This document shows, piece after piece, positions 52,365 to 61,112 of a stretch of 64,000 nt of DNA; positions within the stretch are counted from its first letter, which is position 1; every line of letters starts with the position of its first letter. The notes under the pieces are model-generated. The model was not told the DNA's origin and made no database searches. It saw nothing but the letters and a program-made list of their open reading frames with translations. The DNA is from Microvirga sp. (lineage in GTDB: Bacteria > Pseudomonadota > Alphaproteobacteria > Rhizobiales > Beijerinckiaceae), in NCBI GenBank assembly GCA_031181145.1, contig JAPSLB010000012.1, positions 21,611 to 85,610 of the forward strand. The letters run 5' to 3'. A program made the translations under genes and the position numbers.

Positions 52365-53570
52365 ATGCTCGCATCTCTTCGAGATCGACGGGACGGCCCC
52401 GTGACCGGCTCCCGTCGTCGTATCATCTTCGCCCTACTGATGCTCTGCGCAGTCCTGTCCCTTGCAGGAACCGACCTCGTCCTGCCGGCCGTGCCTGAGC
52501 TGCCGGCGATCTTTGCGACAAACGAGGCCACCGCGCAGCTCGTGTTGGCCTCCTATGTCGCCGGGACGGCCATGGGACTCTTGCTCTTCGGGGCGCTGGC
52601 GGATCGCCTGACCCCGCGAACCCTGGTCGTGTCCTCGCTCGTTGTTTTTGCAGCCGCGTCGATGGCTTGCGCCCTCTCATCGAATATCTGGGCATTGATT
52701 GTGCTGCGCTTTGTGCAGGGGACCGCATCGGCAGCCGCACCTGTCTTCGGGCCCGCCATCATCAGGCAGATCTTCAGCGAAAAGGCCGGTGTTCGTGCCA
52801 TTGGCTTTCTCGGCAGCGTCGAATCCCTCGTTCCCGCTCTCGCGCCCATCCTCGGCGTCGTTCTGCTCGCCAGGTTCGGTTGGCAAAGCTCGTTCGAGGT
52901 TGTCGGCGTTGTGGCGATCGTCACGGCAGCGCTGATCTTCCGGCTGGGGCTGCCGCACCAGCCAGAAGCGGCTGGTGCACACGGAAGCTATCGCGCACTC
53001 CTCCTGGACCCGGTGTTCATGCGATATGCACTGTCCCAAGCAATGACATTGGCCGGCTTGGTCGTCTTTGTCTTCGGCGCCCCGGCCGTGATCGTGGGGA
53101 CCATGGGCGGAACCCTGCATGATTTCATCGCCATGCAGATGTGCGGCGTCCTCGGCTTCATCGTTGCGGCCAATCTGACCTCCAGGTGCGCCGAGCGCTG
53201 GGGCACCGAGCGCATCATCTTCTTCGGGACGGCCATGGCCCTGGCAAGCGCCGTAACGATCCTGGCCTATGCTCTCGCCGGCGGGAGCGACAGTGCAGTG
53301 CTTCCAGCATTGTTCCTGCCGATGAACGTTGGCCTGGGGCTTCGCGGCCCGCTCGGCTTCTACCGCGGGATCGTTGCGTCCGGCACCAACAATGCTCGCG
53401 GCTCGGCTCTGATCGTTTTCTTCATTCTGGCGATGACCAGTTTGGGCACGATCGTAGCTGCGCCTTTGATCAACCAGGGTTTATGGGCACTCGGTGCGGT
53501 GACCTGCGGGATCCATGCTGTGTCCGTCGGCTTGCTTCTCCTGCTGCCCGGAATGCCTGAGGCGAGCTGA
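52365..53570 (+). CDS. MFS efflux transporter (Bcr/CflA-like)
   Basis: The start is taken as MLASLRDRRDG at 52365; one at 52323 is also open and neither has a strong ribosome site. The product is about 401 residues with twelve hydrophobic segments. The first helix contains GTDLVLPAVPELPAIFATNEATAQLVLASYVAGTAMGLLLFGALADRLTPRTLVVSS, i.e. the Bcr-type start and the A-motif (GxLaDRxxxR). RFVQGTASAAAPVFGPAIIRQIF is the helix 4/5 drug:proton antiporter region. The substrate is unknown. It is 45 bases upstream of a VOC protein gene and may be cotranscribed with it. Confidence 0.85.
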   Translation: MLASLRDRRDGPVTGSRRRIIFALLMLCAVLSLAGTDLVLPAVPELPAIFATNEATAQLVLASYVAGTAMGLLLFGALADRLTPRTLVVSSLVVFAAASMACALSSNIWALIVLRFVQGTASAAAPVFGPAIIRQIFSEKAGVRAIGFLGSVESLVPALAPILGVVLLARFGWQSSFEVVGVVAIVTAALIFRLGLPHQPEAAGAHGSYRALLLDPVFMRYALSQAMTLAGLVVFVFGAPAVIVGTMGGTLHDFIAMQMCGVLGFIVAANLTSRCAERWGTERIIFFGTAMALASAVTILAYALAGGSDSAVLPALFLPMNVGLGLRGPLGFYRGIVASGTNNARGSALIVFFILAMTSLGTIVAAPLINQGLWALGAVTCGIHAVSVGLLLLLPGMPEAS

Positions 53571-53615
53571 CAACCTCATGATTCGATATGGTATGTCTGA
53601 CAAAGGGAGGCCGAT

Positions 53616-54020
53616 TTGAAGCACAGCATCGCGCATATTGCTCTCGTGGTTCGCGACTACGATGAGGCCATCGAGTTTTACGTCGACAAGCTCCGCTTTG
53701 AGCTGGTCGAGGACACGTACCAGCCGGAGCAGGACAAGCGTTGGGTTGTCGTTCGCCCCCAAGGCGATGGAACGACGTCCTTGCTTCTGGCCCGCGCCTC
53801 CACTCCCCACCAGGAGGCGTTCATCGGCAACCAGGCTGGTGGCCGCGTTTTCCTGTTCCTTCGGACCGATGACTTTCAGAGAGATTACGCCGCGATGGTT
53901 GAGCAGGGCATCAAGTTCGTTCGCGAGCCCAAGCAGGCCCCCTACGGCACCGTCGCCGTGTTCGAGGATCTGTACGGCACTCTGTGGGATCTCGTTCAAT
54001 TCACGGACGGCCGGGACTGA
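53616..54020 (+). CDS. VOC-family (glyoxalase/bleomycin resistance fold) protein
   Basis: The TTG start at 53616 follows GGGAGG by seven bases. The product is 134 residues, one VOC domain: IAHIALVVRDYDEAIEFYVDKLRFELVEDT, then RWVVVRPQGDGTTSLLLARAS, VFLFLRTDDFQRDYAAMVEQGIKFVREPKQAPYGTVAVFEDLYGTLWDLVQF. The metal positions His/Glu seem partly kept (HIAL, FEDLYG). Substrate unknown. Confidence 0.87.
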   Translation: MKHSIAHIALVVRDYDEAIEFYVDKLRFELVEDTYQPEQDKRWVVVRPQGDGTTSLLLARASTPHQEAFIGNQAGGRVFLFLRTDDFQRDYAAMVEQGIKFVREPKQAPYGTVAVFEDLYGTLWDLVQFTDGRD

Positions 54021-54256
54021 GCGCCCCGCAGACCGGATCTCGCAAAACGGAAACTACGGAACGTGGCGTTCAAGATTAGAGCGCCTCCGTAGACTGGCGA
54101 GACGGTCCACGAAAGGTCAGCAATGGGTCTGGCAGTGAAGTTTGCCGCCCTTCCGGAGTGTCTGGCGCTCCCCGCGTGAGTGGACATACGCCGTACTTCA
54201 GGGAAGTGCCAGGAGCGGTTCCCATAAGAGAATTTGCTCTTGCATTTCCCGTGATC

Positions 54257-54282
54257 ATTCCATAAGTCTCGACATATGGAAT
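54257..54282. promoter_or_regulatory. Candidate ArsR operator overlapping the arsR start codon
   Basis: ATTCCATA (54257-54264) and TATGGAAT (54275-54282) are perfect inverted arms separated by ten bases; the right arm contains the arsR ATG. No ribosome site precedes that ATG, so the mRNA may be leaderless, with the operator over the promoter. Binding of ArsR here would repress the whole operon until arsenite is present. Confidence 0.65.
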
Positions 54283-54632
54283 CAGAGAACGTCATCCTGG
54301 CCCTCGCGGCCTTGGCCCAGCCGACCCGCCTTGACGTGTTTCGCCTCCTGGTGAGGCACGAACCGGACGGGCTGCCCGCAGGCGACATCGCCCGGGAACT
54401 GGCCGTTCCGCACAACACCATGTCCTCGCACCTCGGCATCCTCTCCCGGGCGGCGCTCGTCCGCTCCGAGCGCCGAAGCCGCTCGATCATCTACCGCGCC
54501 GACCTCGATCGGCTCAGCGAGGTCGTGACGTTCCTGCTCAAGGATTGCTGCGGCGGCCATCCCGGTGTGTGCGCTCCCTTGATCGATGCTCTCGCCCCCT
54601 GCTGTCCCTCCAAGGAGACCCTCGATGGCTGA
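54276..54632 (+). CDS. arsR: ArsR-family arsenite-responsive repressor
   Basis: The product is 118 residues. The winged helix is LAQPTRLDVFRLLVRHEPDGLPAGDIARELAVPHNTMSSHLGILSRAALVRSERRSRSIIYRADL. The arsenite site is not the classic ELCVCDL of plasmid R773 but a C-terminal cluster, Cys91, Cys92 and Cys99 (DCCGGHPGVC), plus a later CC pair, matching the Acidithiobacillus-type ArsR. It heads the operon and overlaps the phosphatase-type arsenate reductase gene by eight bases. Confidence 0.92.
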   Translation: MESENVILALAALAQPTRLDVFRLLVRHEPDGLPAGDIARELAVPHNTMSSHLGILSRAALVRSERRSRSIIYRADLDRLSEVVTFLLKDCCGGHPGVCAPLIDALAPCCPSKETLDG

Positions 54633-55167
54633 CCGTCCCTACAATGTGCTGTTCCTGTGCACGGGCAACACCGCCCGTTCCATCCTGGCCGAGGGCATCC
54701 TGCGTAAGGACGGCGCGGGCCGCTTCAACGCCTTCTCCGCAGGCAGCCAGCCGAAGGGCACCGTCAATCCGTTTGCCCTGAAGGTGCTCGACAGCCTCAG
54801 CTATCCGGCGGACGGCTTCCGCTCCAAGAGCTGGGACGAGTTCACCGGACCGGATGCACCCGCGATGGACTTCATCTTCACCGTCTGCGACAGCGCGGCG
54901 GGCGAGGCCTGCCCGGTGTGGCTGGGCCATCCGGCAACGGCCCACTGGGGCATCGAGGATCCCGCTGCTGTCGAGGGCGCCGACATCGAGAAGGAACGGG
55001 CCTTCGTCCAGGCCGCCAAATACCTCAAGAATCGGATCTCCGCCTTCCTGGCCCTGCCCATGTCGAGCCTCGACCAGGTCGCCCTCACCCATCACCTGCG
55101 GGAGATCGGAAAGCTGGATGGCGCAACCCCTGCGACCGTCCTGCCTTTCGACCGCCGCTCGGCCTGA
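54625..55167 (+). CDS. Arsenate reductase of the low-molecular-weight phosphatase type
   Basis: The start MADRPYNVLFLC at 54625 follows AAGGAG. The product is 180 residues with the P-loop CTGNTARS near residue 10 (Cys, with Arg at plus six), FSAGSQPKG, and FIFTVCDSAAGEACPVW carrying the later Cys residues of the thioredoxin-coupled mechanism. It reduces arsenate to arsenite. The C-terminal 40 residues (SSLDQVALTHHLREIGKLDG) go beyond the shortest family members but are common in alphaproteobacterial ones. Confidence 0.9.
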   Translation: MADRPYNVLFLCTGNTARSILAEGILRKDGAGRFNAFSAGSQPKGTVNPFALKVLDSLSYPADGFRSKSWDEFTGPDAPAMDFIFTVCDSAAGEACPVWLGHPATAHWGIEDPAAVEGADIEKERAFVQAAKYLKNRISAFLALPMSSLDQVALTHHLREIGKLDGATPATVLPFDRRSA

Positions 55168-55175
55168 GGTTCCCC

Positions 55176-55601
55176 ATGGACGTCATCATCTACCACAACC
55201 CGGACTGCGGTACGTCCCGCAACACCCTGGCCATGATCCGCAATGCCGGCATCGAGCCGCATGTCATCGAGTACCTGAAGACCCCGCCGACACGGCTCCT
55301 GCTGCGCCAGCTCATCGGCCGCATGGGGCTCAGCGTCCGCGACGTCATCCGCGAGAAGGGCACCCCTTACAAGGAACTCGGTCTCGACGATCGATCCCTG
55401 AGCGACGAGCAGCTTCTGGACGCCATGATGGCGCACCCGGTCCTGATCAACCGCCCCATCGTCGTGACACCGAAGGGCGTGCGCCTGTGCCGTCCGTCGG
55501 AAGCCGTTCTCGATCTGCTGCCGCCGCAACGGGGCGAGTTCGTCAAGGAGGACGGCGAACGCGTGGTGGACGAGCACGGACGTCGCGTGGCTACCGCCTG
55601 A
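55176..55601 (+). CDS. arsC: Arsenate reductase of the glutaredoxin-coupled (ArsC) type
   Basis: The start MDVIIYHNPDCGTSRNTLAMIRNAG at 55176 gives 141 residues. The active Cys12 lies in HNPDCGTSRNT, and LINRPIVVTPKGVRLCRPSE has the conserved Arg residues that hold arsenate. It uses glutathione and glutaredoxin. It is the second, unrelated arsenate reductase of the operon, lying eight bases after the first. Confidence 0.93.
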   Translation: MDVIIYHNPDCGTSRNTLAMIRNAGIEPHVIEYLKTPPTRLLLRQLIGRMGLSVRDVIREKGTPYKELGLDDRSLSDEQLLDAMMAHPVLINRPIVVTPKGVRLCRPSEAVLDLLPPQRGEFVKEDGERVVDEHGRRVATA

Positions 55602-55612
55602 AGGATTCCCGC

Positions 55613-56671
55613 ATGTCGCTCTTTGAACGCTATCTGACCCTCTGGGTCGCCCTGTGCATTGTCGTGGGCATCGCCCTCGGCTCGCTGATGCCAGGCGTGT
55701 TCCAGGCCATCGGCACAGTCGAGATCGCCAGCGTCAACCTGCCTGTCGCCGTGCTGATCTGGCTCATGATCATCCCCATGCTGCTCAAGATCGACTTCGC
55801 CGCCATGGGCGAAGTCCGCAGCCAATGGCGCGGTATTGGCATTACCCTGCTGGTGAACTGGGCCTTCAAGCCGTTCCTGATGGCGGTGCTCGGCTGGATC
55901 TTCATCGGCTACCTGTTTCGCTCCTGGCTGCCGGAACCGCAGATCGACAGCTACATCGCAGGCCTGATCCTTCTCGGTGCTGCCCCCTGCACCGCCATGG
56001 TTTTCGTCTGGAGCCATCTGTGCAGCGGTGAGCCGCGCTTCACGATCAGCCAGGTTGCCCTCAATGACGTGGTAATGGTGTTCGCGTTCGCGCCTATCGT
56101 GGCGCTCCTGCTCGGGCTCTCCGCCATCACCGTGCCATGGAATACGCTCCTGCTGTCGGTGGGCCTTTACATCATCGTGCCCGTGGTCATCGCCTATGTG
56201 GTGCGCTCCCGCCTGCTCGCCTCGGGCGGTGAGCCCGCGCTCAAGGCCCTGCTCGCACGCATTCAGCCCTTGTCGCTTGCCGCGCTGCTCGCGACTCTTG
56301 TGCTCCTCTTCGCCTTCCAGGGTGGGCAGATCCTGGCCCAGCCGCTGGTCATCGCGATCCTGGCCGTGCCGATTATCTTCCAGGCCTACCTGACCTTCGG
56401 TTTTGCCTATTGGCTCAACCGCGTCAGCGGCGAGGCCCATTGCGTGGCGGGCCCCTCGGCCCTGATCGGGGCAAGCAACTTCTTCGAACTCGCGGTGGCG
56501 ACCGCCATCAGCCTGTTCGGCTTCGAGTCGGGCGCGGCGCTTGCGACCGTCGTCGGTGTCCTTGTCGAGGTTCCGGTGATGCTGTCGCTCGTGAAGGCGG
56601 TCAACCATTCCCGTGGCTGGTACGAGCGGAGCAACAGGCTCCTGGAGCGGAAGGTCGCGGCCGGTGAGTGA
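55613..56671 (+). CDS. acr3: ACR3-family arsenite efflux transporter
   Basis: The start [23 protein letters not shown] at 55613 gives 352 residues and about ten membrane helices. [15 protein letters not shown] and [24 protein letters not shown], with the arsenite-binding Cys of the APC motif, are conserved in ACR3. So is [56 protein letters not shown]. It exports arsenite made by the two reductases. The arsH start overlaps its end by eight bases. Confidence 0.95.
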   Translation: MSLFERYLTLWVALCIVVGIALGSLMPGVFQAIGTVEIASVNLPVAVLIWLMIIPMLLKIDFAAMGEVRSQWRGIGITLLVNWAFKPFLMAVLGWIFIGYLFRSWLPEPQIDSYIAGLILLGAAPCTAMVFVWSHLCSGEPRFTISQVALNDVVMVFAFAPIVALLLGLSAITVPWNTLLLSVGLYIIVPVVIAYVVRSRLLASGGEPALKALLARIQPLSLAALLATLVLLFAFQGGQILAQPLVIAILAVPIIFQAYLTFGFAYWLNRVSGEAHCVAGPSALIGASNFFELAVATAISLFGFESGAALATVVGVLVEVPVMLSLVKAVNHSRGWYERSNRLLERKVAAGE

Positions 56672-57398
56672 GCTTCCCAACGTCGACTTCTCGGCCCTCC
56701 ACGTGCCGGACCTCGGCAAGCTGGAGCCGCGGCGCGTGTCCACGCACCCTCCCCGCATTCTCCTGCTCTACGGCTCGCTGCGGGAGCGCTCCTACAGCCG
56801 CTCCCTCACTCTTGAGGCGGAGCGCCTGCTCCGGCACTTTGGCGCCGAGACCCGTGTCTTTGATCCGCGTGGCCTTCCGCTGCCGGACGCTACTGCCAGC
56901 GATCATCCCAAGGTGCAGGAGCTGCGAGAGCTGTCGCTCTGGTCCGAAGGCCAAGTCTGGTGCAGCCCGGAACGGCACGGCGCCATGAGCGCGGTGATGA
57001 AGGCGCAGATCGACTGGATTCCGCTCGCGACGGGATCGGTACGTCCGACGCAGGGGCGTACGTTGGCCGTGATGCAGGTCTGCGGCGGCTCCCAGTCGTT
57101 CAACGCCGTCAATCAACTGCGCGTGCTCGGGCGCTGGATGCGGATGGTCACGATCCCGAATCAGTCCTCCGTGGCCAAGGCGTTCCAGGAGTTCGACGAG
57201 ACCGGACGGATGAAACCCTCCTCCTACTACGATCGTGTGGTGGACGTGATGGAGGAGCTGATGAAGTTCACGCTGCTGACCCGCGATCGCTCGGACTATC
57301 TCACCGACCGCTACAGCGAGCGCAAGGAAGCGGCCGAGAAGGAAGCCAAGCGCCTGGCCGCGGACGCCATGAGCCACGAAATCAAGGCAGCGGAATAG
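56664..57398 (+). CDS. arsH: ArsH flavoprotein
   Basis: The GTG start at 56664 gives [23 protein letters not shown], the normal ArsH beginning, in 244 residues; the track start lies in acr3. It has the NADPH-dependent FMN reductase fold: [27 protein letters not shown] (FMN loop), [53 protein letters not shown] and the long C-terminal tail. ArsH oxidises trivalent organoarsenicals and gives resistance to them. It is the last gene of the operon, convergent with a cytochrome gene. Confidence 0.94.
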   Translation: MSELPNVDFSALHVPDLGKLEPRRVSTHPPRILLLYGSLRERSYSRSLTLEAERLLRHFGAETRVFDPRGLPLPDATASDHPKVQELRELSLWSEGQVWCSPERHGAMSAVMKAQIDWIPLATGSVRPTQGRTLAVMQVCGGSQSFNAVNQLRVLGRWMRMVTIPNQSSVAKAFQEFDETGRMKPSSYYDRVVDVMEELMKFTLLTRDRSDYLTDRYSERKEAAEKEAKRLAADAMSHEIKAAE

Positions 57399-57418
57399 CG
57401 CGCGATGGGCAAGCGTCC

Positions 57419-57805
57419 TTAGGGGCGAGGGGTGGATCGCAGATAGGCAATCAGGTCCGCGCGATCGGCGCCATCGTCGATCCCCTGGAACTGCATGCTG
57501 GTCTTCGGGACAACGGCTTCGGGCTCGGCGGTGAACCTGTCTAGCAGCTCTTGCGACCAGACCCTTTCGCGGGCGGCGAAACGGCGCATGGCCGGTGAGT
57601 AGTCGAAGCCGTCCTGCGCCGCGATGGAGCGTCCGACGATGCCCGCAAGGTTCGGCCCCTGTAGGTTTGTCTCGCCTGGCACGATCGAGTGGCACGAGTA
57701 GCAGTACTGGAACATCCGCTCGCCGCGCGCTGCGTCGCCGGCGTGCACCGGTAAGGTCATTCCGAAAAGGACGGCGCAGGCAAGGTGCGCCGGGGTGTGC
57801 CTCAC
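57419..57805 (-). CDS. Class I c-type cytochrome, periplasmic
   Basis: The product is 128 residues with a signal peptide ending PVHAG. One haem site CYSCH lies near residue 35 and the methionine ligand is probably in KTSMQFQGIDDGADRADLIAYL. That is the pattern of small cytochromes c of the c2/c550 type. Its start overlaps the stop of the Vgb gene by four bases, so the two are translated together, suggesting a shared periplasmic role. Confidence 0.9.
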   Translation of the reverse strand: MRHTPAHLACAVLFGMTLPVHAGDAARGERMFQYCYSCHSIVPGETNLQGPNLAGIVGRSIAAQDGFDYSPAMRRFAARERVWSQELLDRFTAEPEAVVPKTSMQFQGIDDGADRADLIAYLRSTPRP

Positions 57806-58773
57806 CGCGTCGTTCCAGTACGGATCACCACGAGCCTGTCCGCACCGGATTCGGGCAGCCAGACCTCGCCCGGCCGGCCGAGGATCTGGCGCACGTTCGC
57901 CCCCTCCTCAGATTTCGGGATGGTCGTGAAAGCCTCGGTCTTGGGATCAAAGGAATGGATGGCATTACCGCCGAAGTCGGACACCCAGACCATGTCGCGC
58001 TCATCGACATAGACCGCATAGGCCTTTGGACTGTCGCCGGGCAGTTTCCATGCCTTCCACTCGCCTGACTCCGGATCGTGCATCGACAACTGGCCGGAGT
58101 TCCACTCGGAGATCCACAGACGGCCCTGGCTATCGGCCCAAACCCGCCGCGCGCCCTGGTTCGGGGTCGGGGGCTCGATCACCCTGGCCTCGCCTGTTTC
58201 CAGGTCGATCCTCGCCAGGTGATTGCCCGCAAGGGAGACGTAGTAGACCTCGCCGTCCCGGGTCGAAGCAATGCCGTAGGGGCCACGCCCATCGGGATCC
58301 TTGAAGACCTTGATGTCGCCGGTCTTCGGATCGAGGCGGCCATAGATGCCGTTTTGTCCGGTGAACCAATGCACGCCGTTCCTGTCGAACGCGCCCGTGT
58401 TGAGATTGGTGTAGCCGGTCTCCTTGGGCAGTCGCCAGACCTTCACCTCCTCCGTATTCGGATCAAACCTCACGATGGCGTTCTGCCCACCGTCAGTGAT
58501 CCAGGCTGCCCCGTCTGGCCCCTGAATCACGCCGTGAGGCGCCGACTTCGGCCCGAGCGGCACCTCGCGCACCTGGCCGGACTTCGGGTCGAGGATACCG
58601 AGCGCGCCGTTGCGCTGGGCCGTGTACCAGACCTTCCCATCGGGAGCCGGGGCGACATCGTGCGGGCGCGCTCCTTGCGGGAGATCGTAGACTTGGCGGT
58701 CGAGAGCGGATGCGGACGTGGCAACGAGGGCGGCAGTTGCCGCAAAAGCAAGGCGACGGAGCAGCGCGACCAT
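57802..58773 (-). CDS. Vgb-family (virginiamycin B lyase-like) secreted beta-propeller
   Basis: The start MVALLRRLAFAATAALVATSASA at 58773 has AGGAGG. The product is 323 residues with a signal peptide and then about seven repeats of the propeller blade (ARPHDVAPAPDGKVWYTAQRNGALGILDPKSGQ, SAPHGVIQGPDGAAWITDGG, GPYGIASTRDGEVYYVS, GARRVWADSQGRLWISEWNSG, KAYAVYVDERDMVWVSDFGGNAIHSF). True streptogramin lyases are cytoplasmic; exported relatives like this one are of unknown function. The four-base overlap with a cytochrome c gene suggests a redox partner. Confidence 0.85.
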   Translation of the reverse strand: MVALLRRLAFAATAALVATSASALDRQVYDLPQGARPHDVAPAPDGKVWYTAQRNGALGILDPKSGQVREVPLGPKSAPHGVIQGPDGAAWITDGGQNAIVRFDPNTEEVKVWRLPKETGYTNLNTGAFDRNGVHWFTGQNGIYGRLDPKTGDIKVFKDPDGRGPYGIASTRDGEVYYVSLAGNHLARIDLETGEARVIEPPTPNQGARRVWADSQGRLWISEWNSGQLSMHDPESGEWKAWKLPGDSPKAYAVYVDERDMVWVSDFGGNAIHSFDPKTEAFTTIPKSEEGANVRQILGRPGEVWLPESGADRLVVIRTGTTR

Positions 58774-58867
58774 GGGAGCCTCCTGCTGGCGGTGCAGAGC
58801 ATGGAGCCAGTTTGTGTCAGCCACCGGGCCGGACAAGACAGGACGTGATCACACCGCCGCGACCTCC

Positions 58868-59284
58868 TCAGGTTTGCAGAATGGGGAACTTCGCACCGGC
58901 GACGGCGCTCAGGAGCACGACCAGCCATGGCGGCGTCTTCCACATGAACAGCAGCAGGAACGCGGACGCCGCCAGAGCGAAGTCGGCTGCCCCCAGGATC
59001 CCGGCCGTCCAGACAGGGTGATACAGAGCGGCCAGCAGCAAACCCACCACGGCGGCATTGACGCCCTTCAGAGCGGACTGCGCCATCGGCCTGCGGCGCA
59101 GGTTCTCCCAGAACGGCAGGGTGCCAAGGACCAGCAGGAACGAAGGCGTGAAGACGGCGACAAGGCACAGGGCCGCCCCCGCCCATCCGTTGGGCTGCGG
59201 ATCCATGACGGCGCCGAGATAGGCTGCGAAGGTGAACAGCGGTCCTGGCACCGCCTGGGCCGCGCCGTAACCGGCCAGCAACCC
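58868..59284 (-). pseudogene. ChrA chromate transporter, C-terminal fragment
   Basis: The frame LLAGYGAAQAVPGPLFTFAAYLGAV and the following four or five hydrophobic segments (WAGAALCLVAVFTPSFLLVLGTLPFWENLR, LKGVNAAVVGLLLAALYHPVW) are the second half of ChrA. The PGPLFTFAAYLG stretch is the conserved motif of that half. Upstream of residue 1 of the match the frame becomes unrelated sequence, and the DUF1127 fragment of the other strand begins, so the gene was cut near 59287. At most 140 of about 400 residues remain. Confidence 0.8.
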
Positions 59285-59289
59285 GGAGC

Positions 59290-59493
59290 CGCAGGCATGT
59301 CGCTGCCCTTGGCGAGCTGAACGACCATCTCCTGCGCGACATCGGCCTTGAGCGGACAGACGTCCTCGCCGCCTTGGCTCAGCCCCGCTACCGCGATCCC
59401 TCACGGATGCTCAAGATCCTATGCTGCCACGGCCGCGTCTTCATCGAGCGCGTGCGCGACGGCTTCGCTCCCCGCCCCGCCTCCTGCTGCTGA
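59290..59493 (+). pseudogene. DUF1127 protein, 5'-truncated
   Basis: The plus frame LGELNDHLLRDIGLERTDVLAALAQPRYRDPSRMLKILC ends RPASCC before TGA. LxDHLLRDIGL is the DUF1127 hallmark. There is no start codon; the reading frame runs into the truncated chrA of the opposite strand. Only the C-terminal 55 or so residues survive. Confidence 0.65.
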
Positions 59494-59508
59494 ACAAGGA
59501 GCCCTCCC

Positions 59509-59907
59509 AAGACCCCGCTCGACAACCTTCCCGTCGCCGTGATCGGCGCCGGCCCCGTCGGACTGGCCGCCGCCGCCCACCTGATCCAGCGCGGCTTGCC
59601 CGTGAAGCTCTATGAGGCCGGTACTACGGTCGCCGCCAACGTCCGCGACTGGGGTCATGTCCGCCTGTTCTCGCCATGGGAGTACAACACCGACACGGCC
59701 GCCCGTGCCCTGCTCTAGGCCCACAGCTGGCAGGAGCCTCCCGGGAAGGTCATGCCGACGGGATCGGACCTGTACGAGGCCTACCTCAAGCCGTTGGCCG
59801 AGACGCCGGAGATGGCAGCGGTGATCGAGACCAATGCCAAGGTAATGGCGATCACCCGGCAGAGCGCCGACAAGGTGCTCAGCAAGGACCGCGCGTCAAA
59901 GCCTTGA
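59509..59907 (+). pseudogene. FAD/NAD(P)-binding flavoprotein with lost start, nonsense codon and missing 3' end
   Basis: LPVAVIGAGPVGLAAAAHLIQRGLPVKLYEAG is a Rossmann dinucleotide fold, followed by ANVRDWGHVRLFSPWEYNTDTAARALL, typical of the flavoprotein found in many ars clusters. Where the ATG should stand, seven bases after GGAG, the codon is AAG. A TAG at 59716-59718 follows ARALL, after which the frame continues (AHSWQEPPGKVMPTGSDLYEAYLKPLAETPEM). The frame ends at 59907, far short of the 400 or more residues expected. Three lesions make it dead. Confidence 0.8.
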
Positions 59908-60333
59908 ATGCAGCCGGCAGCTTGTTCCGTCGCAACGTTTTGGGCGATCTGTTCGACCAGTTCTGATCGTTTCCGCCTCGGGGGCTTGATAAAAACCGAC
60001 CTGCGTCAGATCGCGATCCGCCGCTAGGGCATCGAGAAACGCTGCAACGGACCGTCGCACGCGCACGGCAAGCTCGTCTGCGGACAGATCGTCGGGAAGG
60101 CGGGCGGAACGGATCGTCTCGCGCAGCTGGGTCCGGAACAGCGTGATCAGCTCGGCGTAAACAGCCGCTTTGCTAGCGAAATAGAGATAGAAGGCCGGCT
60201 GACTTACCTCGGCCTTGGAAACAATGTCGGAGATGCGGGTTCCATCGAAGCAATTTGTCGCAAACGCTTGTGCAGCCGCAGTTAGGAGGTGTGCTCGGGT
60301 ACGTTCTCCTTGGTTTGCCTCGTCTCGGTGCTG
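59896..60333 (-). pseudogene. TetR-family regulator, no start codon and frameshifted tail
   Basis: The minus frame ERTRAHLLTAAAQAFATNCFDGTRISDIVSKAEVSQPAFYLYFASKAAVYAELITLFRTQLRE is a TetR DNA-binding domain, but a TAA lies two codons before it and no ATG, GTG or TTG start exists. After EAPEAE-like text the frame goes off; one base over, KRSELVEQIAQNVATEQAAGCIQG continues the effector domain, which is then cut where the flavoprotein fragment ends. The track omits it because no start is present. Confidence 0.75.
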
Positions 60334-61112
60334 TTAAGTAATATGAGGCAACAGTAACTTTTTACCCGGAGCGACCTCTGCTTGCAAAGGGGAAGAGTAG
60401 GAGGAATTGGATCCGTAGCAAGTTATGCTGAGTTCCAAAAAAGCGGCCCAGACTGCGAGAAAAACGGCGCTGGCGCCGGCCTTCCTACCCCACGGCCTAT
60501 CCGGGTACTGTTGCCGTCACGACCGTCGATCATGAGCTGAACGTCCACCAGCACGATGCGGGGCTCATGGGTTGACCTTGCGGCTCCCGGCGTGAATGTC
60601 TGAACGGCCTCCACCCAGGGTAGTAGTTCCCTCAGAACAGACACATCCTATGCAATGCCGTTTGTGTCCGCCGCCGTAGAGGTCCTGCTTGCCTCGCGTC
60701 TCGATCTTGACCTGAAAACGGTTTAGGTCCGGCTGGAGGACGTTACCCTCGCTCTGGGCGAGCCCGGGCGGGATCCCACTTTCAGGTTCGGCCTGATCCA
60801 GACGGCAGGCTTGTGTGCGGCGCCCATGGAACCTCCCGCGATTGCGACCGCTCCGGAGCAACCGTCTGCTGCCTCCCATGAGAGATAAGTCGTAGAAATG
60901 CTCTGACTTGCAACAGACTTTTCGGTTCGGACACGTCTCTCGAGCGCTGCCGCTTGTGCCAGTGACTCGGGCGGCATCAATTGCGTTGCAGATCATCATC
61001 GTGATGATGCGCTGAAGCAGCAATGAGGAACAATGGATCAATAGGGTGAGCACCCCGCGCCACAGAAGCGACGCGGGATGCTTACGATCGAATGGTCGAT
61101 CGCGTATCTGGC
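60334..61112. other. Stretch without a recognisable gene
   Basis: ORFs 60423-60644, 60565-61053 and 60723-60980 (minus) have no motif or ribosome site. The only structure I see is the hairpin listed at 61050. Possibly more eroded DNA. Confidence 0.45.
61050..61081 (-). terminator. Hairpin downstream of the DUF1236 gene
   Basis: GCACCCCGCG (61050-61059) and CGCGGGATGC (61072-61081) pair over nine of ten positions with a twelve-base loop, about 30 bases after the DUF1236 stop. Probably its terminator, although a T-run is lacking. Confidence 0.5.

Noticed and set aside
55367-56758. 463-residue minus-strand ORF across acr3 and arsH
   Set aside because: Charged, repetitive translation typical of the reverse of membrane helices; plus strand has intact ars genes.
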